Source of the DNA: Pedobacter sp. UBA1654
GTDB lineage: Bacteria; Bacteroidota; Bacteroidia; Sphingobacteriales; Sphingobacteriaceae
DNA length: 8,395 bases
Reading direction: 5' to 3'
NCBI GenBank assembly: GCA_002320935.1
Contig: DCLG01000039.1
Location: 8,141-16,535 of the forward strand
The notes below the pieces were generated by a model. The model saw only the letters and a list, made by a program, of their open reading frames with translations. It was not told where the DNA came from and made no database searches. The translations under genes and the position numbers were made by a program. Of this stretch, positions 1-7,932 are shown one piece after another (position 1 is the first letter of the stretch; every line of letters starts with the position of its first letter).

Positions 1-182
1 AAGTAATGGCTCCAGGTAGCAGGGTCATCAAGATAGAGCCTCATCTGGGTGCGCTGGAATTCGTCGAAGGTACATTTCCAACACCTAAAGGTGTGGTTAA
101 AATTAAACACCGGCGCTTGCCAAATGGAAAAATTAAAACAGAAGTTAAAGCCCCTAGAGGAATTAAGGTAATTAGACATTAA
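1..182 (+). CDS. C-terminal fragment of a probable alpha-L-rhamnosidase (GH78-like)
   Basis: An open frame enters from the left edge (first complete codon at base 3) and ends at TAA 180-182, giving 59 residues. The tail contains a proline-glycine pattern (MAPGSRVIKIEPHLG), then EGTFPTPKGVVKIK, then a charged NGKIKTEV stretch and a final APRGIKVIRH. This succession of short beta strands, with a TPKG turn and a late PxG turn, is typical of the C-terminal beta-sandwich domain of bacterial alpha-L-rhamnosidases. Those enzymes release L-rhamnose from plant glycans and flavonoid glycosides. The context, directly before a rhamnose regulator and catabolic operon, agrees well. The catalytic (alpha/alpha)6 domain lies outside the window, so the family cannot be proved from this piece; another beta-sandwich glycosidase is possible. 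Its stop is 4 bases before the regulator start, suggesting co-transcription. Confidence 0.75.
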   Translation, partial: VMAPGSRVIKIEPHLGALEFVEGTFPTPKGVVKIKHRRLPNGKIKTEVKAPRGIKVIRH

Positions 183-186
183 ACAG

Positions 187-1211
187 ATGAAAACAGCTGA
201 CTTTTTTAGCCTGATCCATGTAGATGAGTATTCTGCTACACCAAAATACCTGCAGCTAAGTGACTCCATTATCGAAGCAATTGAAGATGGAAAGCTCCAA
301 AAGAATGATGTGCTACCCTCGATTAATGAATTAAGCTATATTCTGGAGATCTCCCGTGATACAGCAGAAAAAGGATATAAGTACCTCAAGAAGAAAGGGG
401 TCATTGTTTCTGTGCCTGGGAAAGGATATTATATCGGACAAACGGACTTCAAAAAGAAGATAAAGATATTTCTGCTATTTAATAAGCTCTCGGTTCATAA
501 AAAGATCATATTTGATTCCTTCGTCGCTGCACTTGGGGAAGAAGCCGTCATACCCTTTTATGTTTACAACAATGATTTTGCAATCTTTAAAAAGCTCATT
601 CAGAACAGACGCACAGACTATAGTCACTATGTGATCATCCCACATTTCGTTGAAGGTGGGGACGGGGCCGCCGAGATCATTAACACGCTACCAAAAGAAA
701 AGCTTATACTCATTGATAAGAAGGTTGCCGGTGTATGCGGCAACTATTCGGCAATTTATGAGAACTTCGAAAAAGACATTTACAATGCTTTAACCCAAGC
801 CAGGGAAGCGTTGGGGAAATATCATACCTTAAAACTGATTTTTCCGAAAAGAAGCTATTTTCCGCAGGAAATCATCAATGGCTTTCGCCTTTTCTGCCAA
901 CAGTACGCCTTTGGGCACCACATTGTGCATGACATCAAAAGTGAAGCCATCGGTGAAGGCGAAGTTTACATTAACCTTATGGAAGACGATCTGGTGGTGC
1001 TGATTGAAAAGATCATTTCCTTCAACTGGGCTCAGATGTCGGTGTAATTTCTTACAATGAGACACCTTTAAAGAAGTTTTTACTTAATGGCATCACCACA
1101 ATTTCAACGGATTTTCAGCTCATGGGCACGCTGGCCGCAGAGATCATCAAGAGCCAACGTCGTCAGGATCAGGAAGCACCATTTAGTTTAACACTCCGGC
1201 CATCATTGTAG
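187..1211 (+). pseudogene. GntR-family regulator with LacI-like sensor domain, frameshifted near its 3' end
   Basis: This is probably the local rhamnose-responsive transcription factor. Residues about 14-85 form a GntR winged helix-turn-helix (PKYLQLSDSIIEAIEDGKL, then LPSINELS, SRDTAEKGYKYLKKKGVI, and the wing VPGKGYYI). From about residue 91 a periplasmic-binding-protein/LacI-type effector domain begins (KIKIFLLFNKLS). The first frame stops at 1045-1047 after 286 codons, and its last residues (from W281) look unrelated to the family. From base 1026 the neighbouring frame reads LGSDVGVISYNETPLKKFLL and on through NGITTISTDF to SLTLRPSL, stopping at 1209-1211. That is the expected 61-residue end of such a regulator. 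Adding one C in AAC|TGGG (1024-1030) would restore a continuous protein of about 341 residues. So this is either a genuine recent one-base deletion or a sequencing error. If real, the product is 286 residues and lacks the last part of the sensor domain. Effector identity is inferred from context only. Confidence 0.82.
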
Positions 1212-1218
1212 GGTTACC

Positions 1219-1240
1219 ATGCATGATAGTGCATGACAGT
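1219..1240. repeat. 10-bp tandem repeat containing an inverted repeat; candidate operator
   Basis: GCATGATAGT (1221-1230) is followed directly by GCATGACAGT (1231-1240), nine of ten bases identical. The same stretch contains a perfect inverted repeat, ATGCA (1219-1223) and TGCAT (1230-1234) with a 6-base spacer. It sits in the only sizeable gap of the locus, 60-80 bases before the rhaT start and just upstream of a possible promoter. A palindrome would suit a GntR or LacI-type dimer, whereas the tandem form would suit an AraC-type activator. The role is inferred from position; no binding motif was matched to a known regulator. Confidence 0.45.
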
Positions 1241-1257
1241 TCATTAAACACGCTTTA

Positions 1258-1265
1258 TTAATTTG
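1258..1265 (+). promoter_or_regulatory. Possible Bacteroidota -7 promoter element for the rha operon
   Basis: TTAATTTG matches the Bacteroidota -7 consensus TAnnTTTG except at the second base. It lies 34 bases before the rhaT ATG, which would leave a short 5' leader. No convincing TTG-type -33 element is visible at the expected 19-21 base spacing, so a activator-dependent promoter or a different start site is possible. This is the only intergenic gap large enough for an operon promoter between the regulator and the catabolic genes. Confidence 0.35.
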
Positions 1266-1299
1266 TGCCAACAGAATCAAACAATCAAATATCACTTAC

Positions 1300-2376
1300 A
1301 TGGGAGCATTTTTTGGTGTCTTATTCCATTTCATTGGAGGTTTTGCTTCTGGAAGTTTTTATATCCCTTATAAGAAGGTTAAGGGTTGGGCCTGGGAAAG
1401 CTACTGGATCGTAGGAGGACTATTTTCCTGGCTAATTGTGCCACCGCTTGCCGCCTACCTTACCATACCCGGTTTTACAGAGATCATTGCTGCTACAGAT
1501 GGTGGTATCTTAGGTCTCACCTACTTCTTTGGTGTGCTTTGGGGGATTGGTGGCCTGACGTATGGATTAGGCGTCCGGTATTTGGGTGTATCTCTCGGCA
1601 GCTCAATCATCCTGGGCTTGTGCTCCGTCTTCGGCGCACTGATACCTTCGGTTTATTACAACTTCAATCCTAAAGCAGGAAAAGATAGTTTCAATGACCT
1701 GATCAGTAACCCCTGGGGGCAGTGGGTGCTTTTTGGGATATTCATCTGTGTACTGGGAATTGTCATTTGCGGAAAAGCAGGGCTGATGAAAGAAAGGGAT
1801 CTGAGCCAAAGAGGAGCGCTGCTTGAAAGTACGGAGTTCAAAATCGGTCTGGGTCTTTTTGTGTCTGTCATTTCCGGTGTACTGAGTGCATGTATGGCCT
1901 TCGGTATTGATGCGGGCAAGGACATGGCAGATGCCGCTAATGCGACCTGGAAAGCTGCTCATCCGGGCGAAGGCGAGTTCCTGTTTCAGAACAATGTGTC
2001 TTATGTAGTCATTCTGCTTGGTGGTCTTACAACGAACCTAATCTGGTGTATGGCCCTAAATATCAGGAACAAAACCTTTGGAGATTATGTTAATGGCAAT
2101 GCGCCCTTGTTAAAAAACTATATCTTTTCGGCATTAGCCGGAACAACCTGGTTTCTGCAATTCTTCTTTTACGGAATGGGCGAAAGCAGGCTTGGAAATG
2201 GTCCAAGTTCATGGATCCTGCACATGGCTTTTATTATTCTGATTGCTAATGTATGGGGCTTAGTTTTAAACGAATGGAAAGGCGTTGCCAAAAAAACCTA
2301 TATCACTGTAATCACAGGCATTTTATTCATCATCCTTTCAATCCTGATTGTTGGTTACGGAAATTCACTCAAATAG
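1300..2376 (+). CDS. rhaT: L-rhamnose/proton symporter RhaT
   Basis: This is an inner-membrane permease of 358 residues that imports L-rhamnose with protons. Its length and sequence fit RhaT of the drug/metabolite transporter superfamily (E. coli RhaT is about 344 residues). Recognisable family landmarks are the N-terminal FHFIGGFASGSFYIPYKKVK followed by W-x-WE-x-YW (near residues 30-36), the FGVLWGIGGLTYGLGVRYLG block (about 78-97) with GxSxGSSI after it, GKAGLMKERDL after the fourth or fifth helix, and near the end TTWFLQFFFYGMGESRLG with SSWILHMAFIIL. About ten hydrophobic segments can be seen. The ATG at 1300 is chosen because RhaT proteins begin only a few residues before this FHxIGG motif; it has no Shine-Dalgarno sequence, which is normal in Bacteroidota. 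It is the first gene of the catabolic operon and ends 7 bases before the next start. Confidence 0.95.
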   Translation: MGAFFGVLFHFIGGFASGSFYIPYKKVKGWAWESYWIVGGLFSWLIVPPLAAYLTIPGFTEIIAATDGGILGLTYFFGVLWGIGGLTYGLGVRYLGVSLGSSIILGLCSVFGALIPSVYYNFNPKAGKDSFNDLISNPWGQWVLFGIFICVLGIVICGKAGLMKERDLSQRGALLESTEFKIGLGLFVSVISGVLSACMAFGIDAGKDMADAANATWKAAHPGEGEFLFQNNVSYVVILLGGLTTNLIWCMALNIRNKTFGDYVNGNAPLLKNYIFSALAGTTWFLQFFFYGMGESRLGNGPSSWILHMAFIILIANVWGLVLNEWKGVAKKTYITVITGILFIILSILIVGYGNSLK

Positions 2377-2383
2377 TTATTTA

Positions 2384-4516
2384 ATGAACAATAATATGTC
2401 TGTAGATACCAACAATTTTAAACACGTAAGTTATTTATGGGACGATACAGCGGCCGAAAAGTTTGCAGGTGATGAAGTAGGCCTACTGATTTATCGCTCT
2501 AACCTGCTTGGTGCTGATCTTCGATTAACCAATTATGGAGGGGGCAATACGTCTTGCAAAGTGCTTGCAACGGATCCCTTAACCGGAGCCGAAACTGAAG
2601 TCATGTGGATTAAAGGCTCAGGAGGTGATATTGGCACCTTGAAAAAAAGCGGCCTGGCTGCTTTGTATGTCGACCGCCTGCGCAGCCTGACGAACGTATA
2701 TCGTGGTGTGGAGCACGAAGACGAGATGGTGGAGCTGTTCAATCATTGCATTTTTGACCTCTCTTCTAAGGCGCCATCAATTGATACACCATTGCATGGG
2801 TTTTTACCTTTCAAGCATATTGATCACCTGCATCCTGATGCTGCCATTGCAATTGCCGCTGCAAAAGATGGCGAACGTATTACCCGCGAACTCTTCAGTG
2901 GCAAAATCGGCTGGGTAGACTGGAAGCGACCGGGCTTTGAACTGGGGCTTCAACTGAAACAATGCCTGGATGAAAATCCTGGCATCCGTGGGATCATGCT
3001 GGGTTCGCATGGATTGTTTACCTGGGGTGATACCGCCTACGAAAGCTATGTGAATACACTTGAAGTCATCGAGGCATGTGCAGCATACCTGCAAGAAAAC
3101 TATGGTAAAAAAGGACCTGTTTTCGGAGGACAAAAGATCGAAAGTCTTGAAGCCGAACAACGTAAAGTACAGGCGGCTGCACTTGCACCCGTATTGCGGG
3201 GTTTCTGTTCAAGTGAACGCATGATGATCGGCCACTTCAGTGACGACCCAAGGGTATTGGAGTTTATCAATTCCAATGACCTTGATCGGCTTGCACCTAT
3301 GGGCACAAGCTGCCCGGATCACTTCCTGCGCACCAAAATTAGTCCGATGGTGCTGGATCTTGATCCTCAGCAGGATCTTTCCGATACCGCGGCAATAAAA
3401 GCAATGCTGGAGCCGGCCTTTGAAGCTTATCGTGAAATGTACAAAGCCTACTATGAAGGCTGCAAACATGAAAATAGTCCGGCAATAAGGGACAGCAACC
3501 CTGTAATTATTTTGTACCCGGGTGTGGGTTTATTTTCTTTTTCAAAAGACAAACAAACCACGCGCGTTGCTGCAGAGTTCTACATCAACGCCATAAATGT
3601 GATGAAGGGTGCTGAAGCGATCTCTGAATATACTTCGCTGCCAAGGCAGGAAGCCTTCAACATCGAATACTGGCTGCTTGAGGAAGCAAAACTTCAGCGT
3701 ATGCCTAAACCCAAAGCACTATCGGGCCGTGTTGCGCTGATTACAGGAAGTGCTGGCGGGATCGGCAAAGCAATTGCAAAGAAATTCATTGACGAAGGTG
3801 CTGTAGTGGTTTTGAACGACATGAACGCCGAGCGGCTTGCTGAATCAGCATCGGAGTTCAGCGCACTTTACGGAAAGGATGCTTTTACGGCAGTACTGCT
3901 GGACGTGACCAAGAAAAAGCAAATCAAAGAGGCAATGCAAACTGCAGCTTTAGCTTTCGGTGGGGTAGACCTTGTGGTAAACAATGCAGGGCTGTCAATT
4001 TCGAAGTCTATCGAAGAACATACCGACCATGATTGGGATTTGCTATATGATGTGCTTGTGGCAGGGCAGTTCAAAGTTACGCAGGCTGCGATTGGGGTGA
4101 TGAAAAAGCAAGGTATAGGTGGTGATATCGTTAATATTGTCAGTAAAAATGCACTGGTATCGGGGCCCAATAATGCGGGCTATGGATCTGCAAAGGCTGC
4201 GCAATTGCACCTCAGCAGGCTGAATGCTGCTGAACTTGGTGGCGATCACATCCGTGTAAATGTGGTAAATCCTGATGCGGTGATTTCTGATAGTAACATC
4301 TGGGCCGGTGGCTGGGCCGAGGGCCGCGCAAAAGCATACGGCATAACGGTGGCAGAGTTACCCGCTTATTACGCAAAGCGTACCCTTTTAAACGAAATCA
4401 TTCTGCCGGTAGATATTGCCGATGCATGCTTCGCCTTTGTTGGTGGGCTATTGAATAAATCTACCGGCAACGTACTAAACGTAGACGGTGGTATTGCAAA
4501 TGCATTCCTCAGATAG
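2384..4516 (+). CDS. rhaEW: Bifunctional L-rhamnulose-1-phosphate aldolase / L-lactaldehyde dehydrogenase
   Basis: This is a 710-residue cytoplasmic fusion enzyme. The N-terminal half (about 30-430) is a class II, zinc-dependent aldolase that cleaves L-rhamnulose-1-phosphate to dihydroxyacetone phosphate and L-lactaldehyde. It shows NYGGGNTSCK (50-59), a likely zinc motif HxHP (H148, H150) and a third ligand H209 in LGSHGLFTWGD. The C-terminal part (about 447-710) is a short-chain dehydrogenase with the NAD-binding glycine motif TGSAGGIG (454-461), NNAG (533-536), and the catalytic set S587, Y600, K604. It would oxidise lactaldehyde to L-lactate, as known for RhaEW proteins; these are often annotated simply as RhaD or aldolase/short-chain dehydrogenase. 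Start choice: ATG 2384 follows the rhaT stop by 7 bases; ATG 2396 (MSVDTNN) is equally plausible. An in-frame TTG at 2348 lies inside rhaT and is less likely. Both domains look intact. Confidence 0.93.
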   Translation: MNNNMSVDTNNFKHVSYLWDDTAAEKFAGDEVGLLIYRSNLLGADLRLTNYGGGNTSCKVLATDPLTGAETEVMWIKGSGGDIGTLKKSGLAALYVDRLRSLTNVYRGVEHEDEMVELFNHCIFDLSSKAPSIDTPLHGFLPFKHIDHLHPDAAIAIAAAKDGERITRELFSGKIGWVDWKRPGFELGLQLKQCLDENPGIRGIMLGSHGLFTWGDTAYESYVNTLEVIEACAAYLQENYGKKGPVFGGQKIESLEAEQRKVQAAALAPVLRGFCSSERMMIGHFSDDPRVLEFINSNDLDRLAPMGTSCPDHFLRTKISPMVLDLDPQQDLSDTAAIKAMLEPAFEAYREMYKAYYEGCKHENSPAIRDSNPVIILYPGVGLFSFSKDKQTTRVAAEFYINAINVMKGAEAISEYTSLPRQEAFNIEYWLLEEAKLQRMPKPKALSGRVALITGSAGGIGKAIAKKFIDEGAVVVLNDMNAERLAESASEFSALYGKDAFTAVLLDVTKKKQIKEAMQTAALAFGGVDLVVNNAGLSISKSIEEHTDHDWDLLYDVLVAGQFKVTQAAIGVMKKQGIGGDIVNIVSKNALVSGPNNAGYGSAKAAQLHLSRLNAAELGGDHIRVNVVNPDAVISDSNIWAGGWAEGRAKAYGITVAELPAYYAKRTLLNEIILPVDIADACFAFVGGLLNKSTGNVLNVDGGIANAFLR

Positions 4517-4539
4517 AACAATACACTAAATTCGCAATC

Positions 4540-5814
4540 ATGACCATTGAAAAATATCAAATAGAACAAGGCAACACTGATGTGATTAGCAAGCACGAGA
4601 AACGGTTTGCGTTTCTGGCGGCAGAGCTGCCCGAAGTAGAAGCAATCATTCAAAAGCTTGTGGATTTTCAAGTTGCCATTCCAAGCTGGGCGCTGGGAAC
4701 GGGCGGCACACGCTTCGGCCGCTTTTCTGGCGGTGGAGAACCTGGAAGTCTGGAGGAAAAAATAGCTGATATCGGCCTGCTACACCAGCTTAATAGGTCC
4801 AGTGGCGCAATCTCTCTGCACATACCCTGGGATATACCAGGAAATTACCAGGAAATAAAAACACTTGCAGTCCAGCACGGCTTACGCTTCGATGCCATGA
4901 ACTCCAACACGTTTCAGGATCAGAAAGGGCAGACCTTAAGTTATAAATTCGGCTCCCTGCAACATGTGGATAGGAACGTGCGTAAGCAGGCCATAGATCA
5001 TAATATTGAGGTGATCAGACACGGCGTGGAACTGGGTTCGGAATCGCTGACGGTCTGGTTGTCTGATGGTTCATCCTTCCCAGGACAGCTAAATTTCAGA
5101 AGAGCCTTTGAAAACACACTGGAAAGCCTTCAGGAGATTTATTCGGCACTGCCTGCAAATTGGAAGCTCTTTTTGGAGTATAAAGCTTTTGAACCTAACT
5201 TTTATTCAACAACAGTAGGTGATTGGGGCCAATCCTTGCTATATGTCAGTAAGCTTGGTTCACAGGCCTATACGCTGGTAGATCTAGGGCACCACCTGCC
5301 AAATGCAAATATCGAACAGATCGTTGCATTGCTGTTGATGGAAGGCAAACTCGGAGGCTTTCATTTCAACGATTCCAAATATGGAGATGACGACTTAACG
5401 ACCGGCAGCATAAAACCTTATCAGTTGTTCCTGATCTTTAAGGAACTGGTTGAAGGGATGGATGCAAGAGGCATGAACCACAACAAAGATCTGGGCTGGA
5501 TGATTGATGCTTCCCATAATGTTAAAGATCCTTTAGAGGATCTGCTACAATCAGTTGAAGCCATCATGATTGCTTATGCTCAGGCGCTTTTAGTAGACCG
5601 TCAGGCTTTGCAGAAAGCACAGCAGGATAATGATACTGTTGTCGCTCAGGAAATTCTGCAGTCGGTATTCAGAACTGACGTCAGGCCACTGGTGGCAGAA
5701 GCACGCCGCCGCGCAGGTGGAGCATTAGAGCCACTAAAAGTCTATCGTGATCTGCAGGTGCGAAATGAACTTATCCGCAAGAGAGGTGCCGTCACCGTAG
5801 CAACAGGATTATAA
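4540..5814 (+). CDS. rhaI: L-rhamnose isomerase (Pseudomonas stutzeri subtype)
   Basis: This 424-residue cytoplasmic enzyme converts L-rhamnose to L-rhamnulose, the first intracellular step. It belongs to the xylose-isomerase-like TIM barrel group related to P. stutzeri L-rhamnose isomerase (about 430 residues), not to the E. coli RhaA type. Landmarks: PSWALGTGGTRFGRF (48-62), SLHIPWD (92-98) and DAMNSNTFQD (118-127). The likely metal ligands are E213 in LFLEYK, D248 in VDLGHH, H275 in GGFHFNDSKYGDDD and D323 in WMIDASHN. Their spacing matches the known metal-binding Glu, Asp, His, Asp of the P. stutzeri enzyme. H251 and K215 lie where substrate-handling residues are expected. The gene begins 23 bases after rhaEW and ends one base before the kinase, so it is surely in the same operon. 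Such enzymes often also accept other aldoses, but rhamnose is the clear context substrate. Confidence 0.94.
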   Translation: MTIEKYQIEQGNTDVISKHEKRFAFLAAELPEVEAIIQKLVDFQVAIPSWALGTGGTRFGRFSGGGEPGSLEEKIADIGLLHQLNRSSGAISLHIPWDIPGNYQEIKTLAVQHGLRFDAMNSNTFQDQKGQTLSYKFGSLQHVDRNVRKQAIDHNIEVIRHGVELGSESLTVWLSDGSSFPGQLNFRRAFENTLESLQEIYSALPANWKLFLEYKAFEPNFYSTTVGDWGQSLLYVSKLGSQAYTLVDLGHHLPNANIEQIVALLLMEGKLGGFHFNDSKYGDDDLTTGSIKPYQLFLIFKELVEGMDARGMNHNKDLGWMIDASHNVKDPLEDLLQSVEAIMIAYAQALLVDRQALQKAQQDNDTVVAQEILQSVFRTDVRPLVAEARRRAGGALEPLKVYRDLQVRNELIRKRGAVTVATGL

Positions 5815-5815
5815 A

Positions 5816-7192
5816 ATGGCAGGACTACGGGTAATTGCAGTATTTGATGTAGGCAAGACGAACAAGAAGCTCTTTCTATTTGATGAGCACTATCGTATTG
5901 TGTATGAGAAAACGGCACGTTTTCTGGAAACCAGAGATGAAGATGGGGATGTCTGTGAGAATCTGGACAGCATCCGGATATCTGTTTTTGAATCCCTGAA
6001 TGAAGTACTCCGGAATGACGCATACGAGTTGGTAGCCATTAATTTCTCTACTTATGGCGCGAGTCTGGTTTACCTGGACGAAAGTGGTCAGCCGCTAACA
6101 CCACTCTATAATTACCTCAAAGATTATCCCATAGAACTCGAGCAGCAGTTCTATACGCAATATGGGGGTAAAACGCAGATGGCACTTGAAACAGCCTCTC
6201 CAGCATCCGGTAGCTTAAATGCAGGGCTGCAGTTGTACCGGATCAAACACCAGCATCCGGAGATATTCAAGAACATCAAATATGCCCTGCACCTCCCGCA
6301 ATATGTAAGTTATCTGATCTCAGGGAAGATCTACTCCGATATGACCAGTATTGGTTGTCATACGCAATTGTGGGACTTCAGAAAGCAGCAGTATCACAAT
6401 TGGGTTTACGAAGAACATCTTGATCGCTTGCTTGCGCCGATCATGCCTTCTGACGGGGTGATCGAAACGACCTTTATGGGCAAACGCTATATAGTTGGTG
6501 CGGGCCTTCACGACAGCTCTGCAGCCTTAATTCCCTATCAGGCGAGCTTTTCTGAACCCTTTATCCTGCTGAGTACCGGAACATGGTGCATCAGCATGAA
6601 TCCTTTCAATGCATCGCCATTAACAGCAGAAGAACTTGAACATGATTGTCTGGCATACATAGGCTATCAGGGCAAGCCTGTGAAAGGTTCGCGACTTTTT
6701 GCCGGAAATGAACACGAGCAACAGGTTAAAAGAATTGCGGGTGCTTTCAACGTCGATGCACTTATTTTCCGCTCCATGGATTTTGAACCTGGGATCATCT
6801 CTAAGTTGAGAAGTAAACCAGCAGAAGTTTCCGCTAATGACAGGTCGTCGGCCTTCGAAAGCAGGGATCTGGCTTCATTTCAGGATGCAGCGGAAGCATA
6901 TCATCAGTTGATCATGGACCTGGTGGACCTGCAGTTTAAATCGACTAGCATGATAATAAATGAAACGCCTATAAGAAAGATCTTTGTTGATGGCGGATTC
7001 AGTAGGAATGCCGTCTATATGAACCTGTTAGCTATGGCTTTTCCGGAGATGGAAGTGTATGCTGCGGCTATGGCGCAAGCCACTGCACTAGGCACAGCCA
7101 TAGCAATTCACAAACATTGGAATAAAAAACCGCTGGCAAATGATATTATTGCATTAAAATTCTATTCTGTAAGAAATCACATCAGCTTATGA
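5816..7192 (+). CDS. rhaK: L-rhamnulokinase-type FGGY carbohydrate kinase
   Basis: This 458-residue cytoplasmic kinase most likely phosphorylates L-rhamnulose to L-rhamnulose-1-phosphate, feeding the aldolase. FGGY/actin-like ATPase landmarks are present: phosphate-1 loop FDVGKTNKKLFLFD (10-23), the likely catalytic base D233 in GAGLHDSSAALIPY, phosphate-2 motif LLSTGTWCISMNPF (251-264), and the adenosine motif VDGGFSRN (391-398) followed by AAAMAQATALGTAIA. The sequence differs from the E. coli RhaB type and is the form typical of Bacteroidota, often annotated only as carbohydrate kinase, so the substrate rests on the operon context. It begins one base after the rhaI stop and its TGA overlaps the lutA ATG (ATGA at 7189-7192), indicating translational coupling on both sides. 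No domain appears to be missing. Confidence 0.9.
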   Translation: MAGLRVIAVFDVGKTNKKLFLFDEHYRIVYEKTARFLETRDEDGDVCENLDSIRISVFESLNEVLRNDAYELVAINFSTYGASLVYLDESGQPLTPLYNYLKDYPIELEQQFYTQYGGKTQMALETASPASGSLNAGLQLYRIKHQHPEIFKNIKYALHLPQYVSYLISGKIYSDMTSIGCHTQLWDFRKQQYHNWVYEEHLDRLLAPIMPSDGVIETTFMGKRYIVGAGLHDSSAALIPYQASFSEPFILLSTGTWCISMNPFNASPLTAEELEHDCLAYIGYQGKPVKGSRLFAGNEHEQQVKRIAGAFNVDALIFRSMDFEPGIISKLRSKPAEVSANDRSSAFESRDLASFQDAAEAYHQLIMDLVDLQFKSTSMIINETPIRKIFVDGGFSRNAVYMNLLAMAFPEMEVYAAAMAQATALGTAIAIHKHWNKKPLANDIIALKFYSVRNHISL

Positions 7193-7923
7193 AGGTTGGC
7201 TTGTTCATCCCCTGTTATGTAGATCAGTTTTATCCAAATGCGGCAATTGCCAGTTTGAAGCTCCTCCAGCGGCTGGGGCTGGACCCCATTTATCCAGCAG
7301 GACAAACCTGCTGTGGACAGCCTATGGCCAATTCGGGCTTTGAACATTTAGCTGGCGGCTGCAACCGCCACTTCATCGATAATTTCGCCGAATTTGACTA
7401 CATCGTCTCGCCTTCAGGGAGCTGTGTGCTCCACATAAAAGAACACCTGCACGATGATGAAAAGCCTGATGCGGCACAACATATACGAACCAGGGTTTAC
7501 GAGCTTGTTGAGTTCTTGACCGATGTACTAAAGGTGGAGAAGCTAGAGGCGCGCTTCCCGCATAAGGTAGGGCTACACCAGAGCTGTCATGGCCAGCGTG
7601 GACTTCATCTATCGCAGATGTCTGAACTCGTAGCAACACCTTTCTCAAAACCCATGCAACTCCTGAATATGGTGGAGGGCATAGAGATGATCAACTTGTC
7701 GCGAAACGATGAATGTTGTGGATTTGGCGGCACTTTTTGCGTGGCGGAAGAAGCAGTATCTGCAAAGATGGGCCAGGATAGGGTAGCTGACCACATAAAA
7801 CATGATGCTGAATACATAACTTCCTCCGATATGTCATGCTTGATGCATATGGAGGGCATATTAAGAAGACAAAACAGTAAGGTGAAAGTGCTGCATATTG
7901 CAGAGATCCTCATTGCAAATTAA
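7189..7923 (+). CDS. lutA: (Fe-S)-binding L-lactate oxidation subunit LutA/YkgE
   Basis: This 244-residue protein is the small CCG-domain subunit of the LutABC L-lactate dehydrogenase complex, which oxidises L-lactate to pyruvate. Two cysteine-rich CCG repeats are visible. The first uses C9, C41-C42 (TCCGQPMANSGF) and C79 (SGSCV). The second uses C133 (HQSCHGQR), C176-C177 (DECCGFGGTFCV) and C217 (DMSCLMH). This arrangement and the length are standard for LutA/YkgE, and the paired motifs bind iron-sulfur clusters in related proteins. It follows rhaK with an ATGA overlap and precedes lutB by 9 bases, so it is embedded in the rhamnose operon. The natural source of its substrate here is the L-lactate made by the dehydrogenase half of RhaEW. 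The CCG family also includes glycolate oxidase and heterodisulfide reductase subunits, but the following lutB makes LutA the firm choice. Confidence 0.93.
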   Translation: MKVGLFIPCYVDQFYPNAAIASLKLLQRLGLDPIYPAGQTCCGQPMANSGFEHLAGGCNRHFIDNFAEFDYIVSPSGSCVLHIKEHLHDDEKPDAAQHIRTRVYELVEFLTDVLKVEKLEARFPHKVGLHQSCHGQRGLHLSQMSELVATPFSKPMQLLNMVEGIEMINLSRNDECCGFGGTFCVAEEAVSAKMGQDRVADHIKHDAEYITSSDMSCLMHMEGILRRQNSKVKVLHIAEILIAN

Positions 7924-7932
7924 GACTGGAAA

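Noticed and set aside
1020..1050. Programmed ribosomal frameshifting in the regulator gene
   Set aside because: The bases around 1015-1030 (TTTCCTTCAACTGGG) do not form a heptameric slippery site of the X-XXY-YYZ kind, and I see no strong downstream hairpin. A simple indel or sequencing error explains it better.
1212..1299. Transcription terminator between the regulator and rhaT
   Set aside because: No GC-rich stem followed by a T run was found in the gap; the only symmetry is the short ATGCA-N6-TGCAT element, which fits an operator better.
1603..1962. Antisense open frames over rhaT and other genes
   Set aside because: They lie opposite strongly conserved genes, show no recognisable domains, and have low-complexity or Ser/Cys-rich compositions typical of reverse-strand shadows.
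2348..2383. TTG start at 2348 for the aldolase/dehydrogenase gene
   Set aside because: It would add 12 residues encoded inside the rhaT end, with no family resemblance. ATG codons at 2384 and 2396 lie just after the rhaT stop and match the usual beginning of this family.
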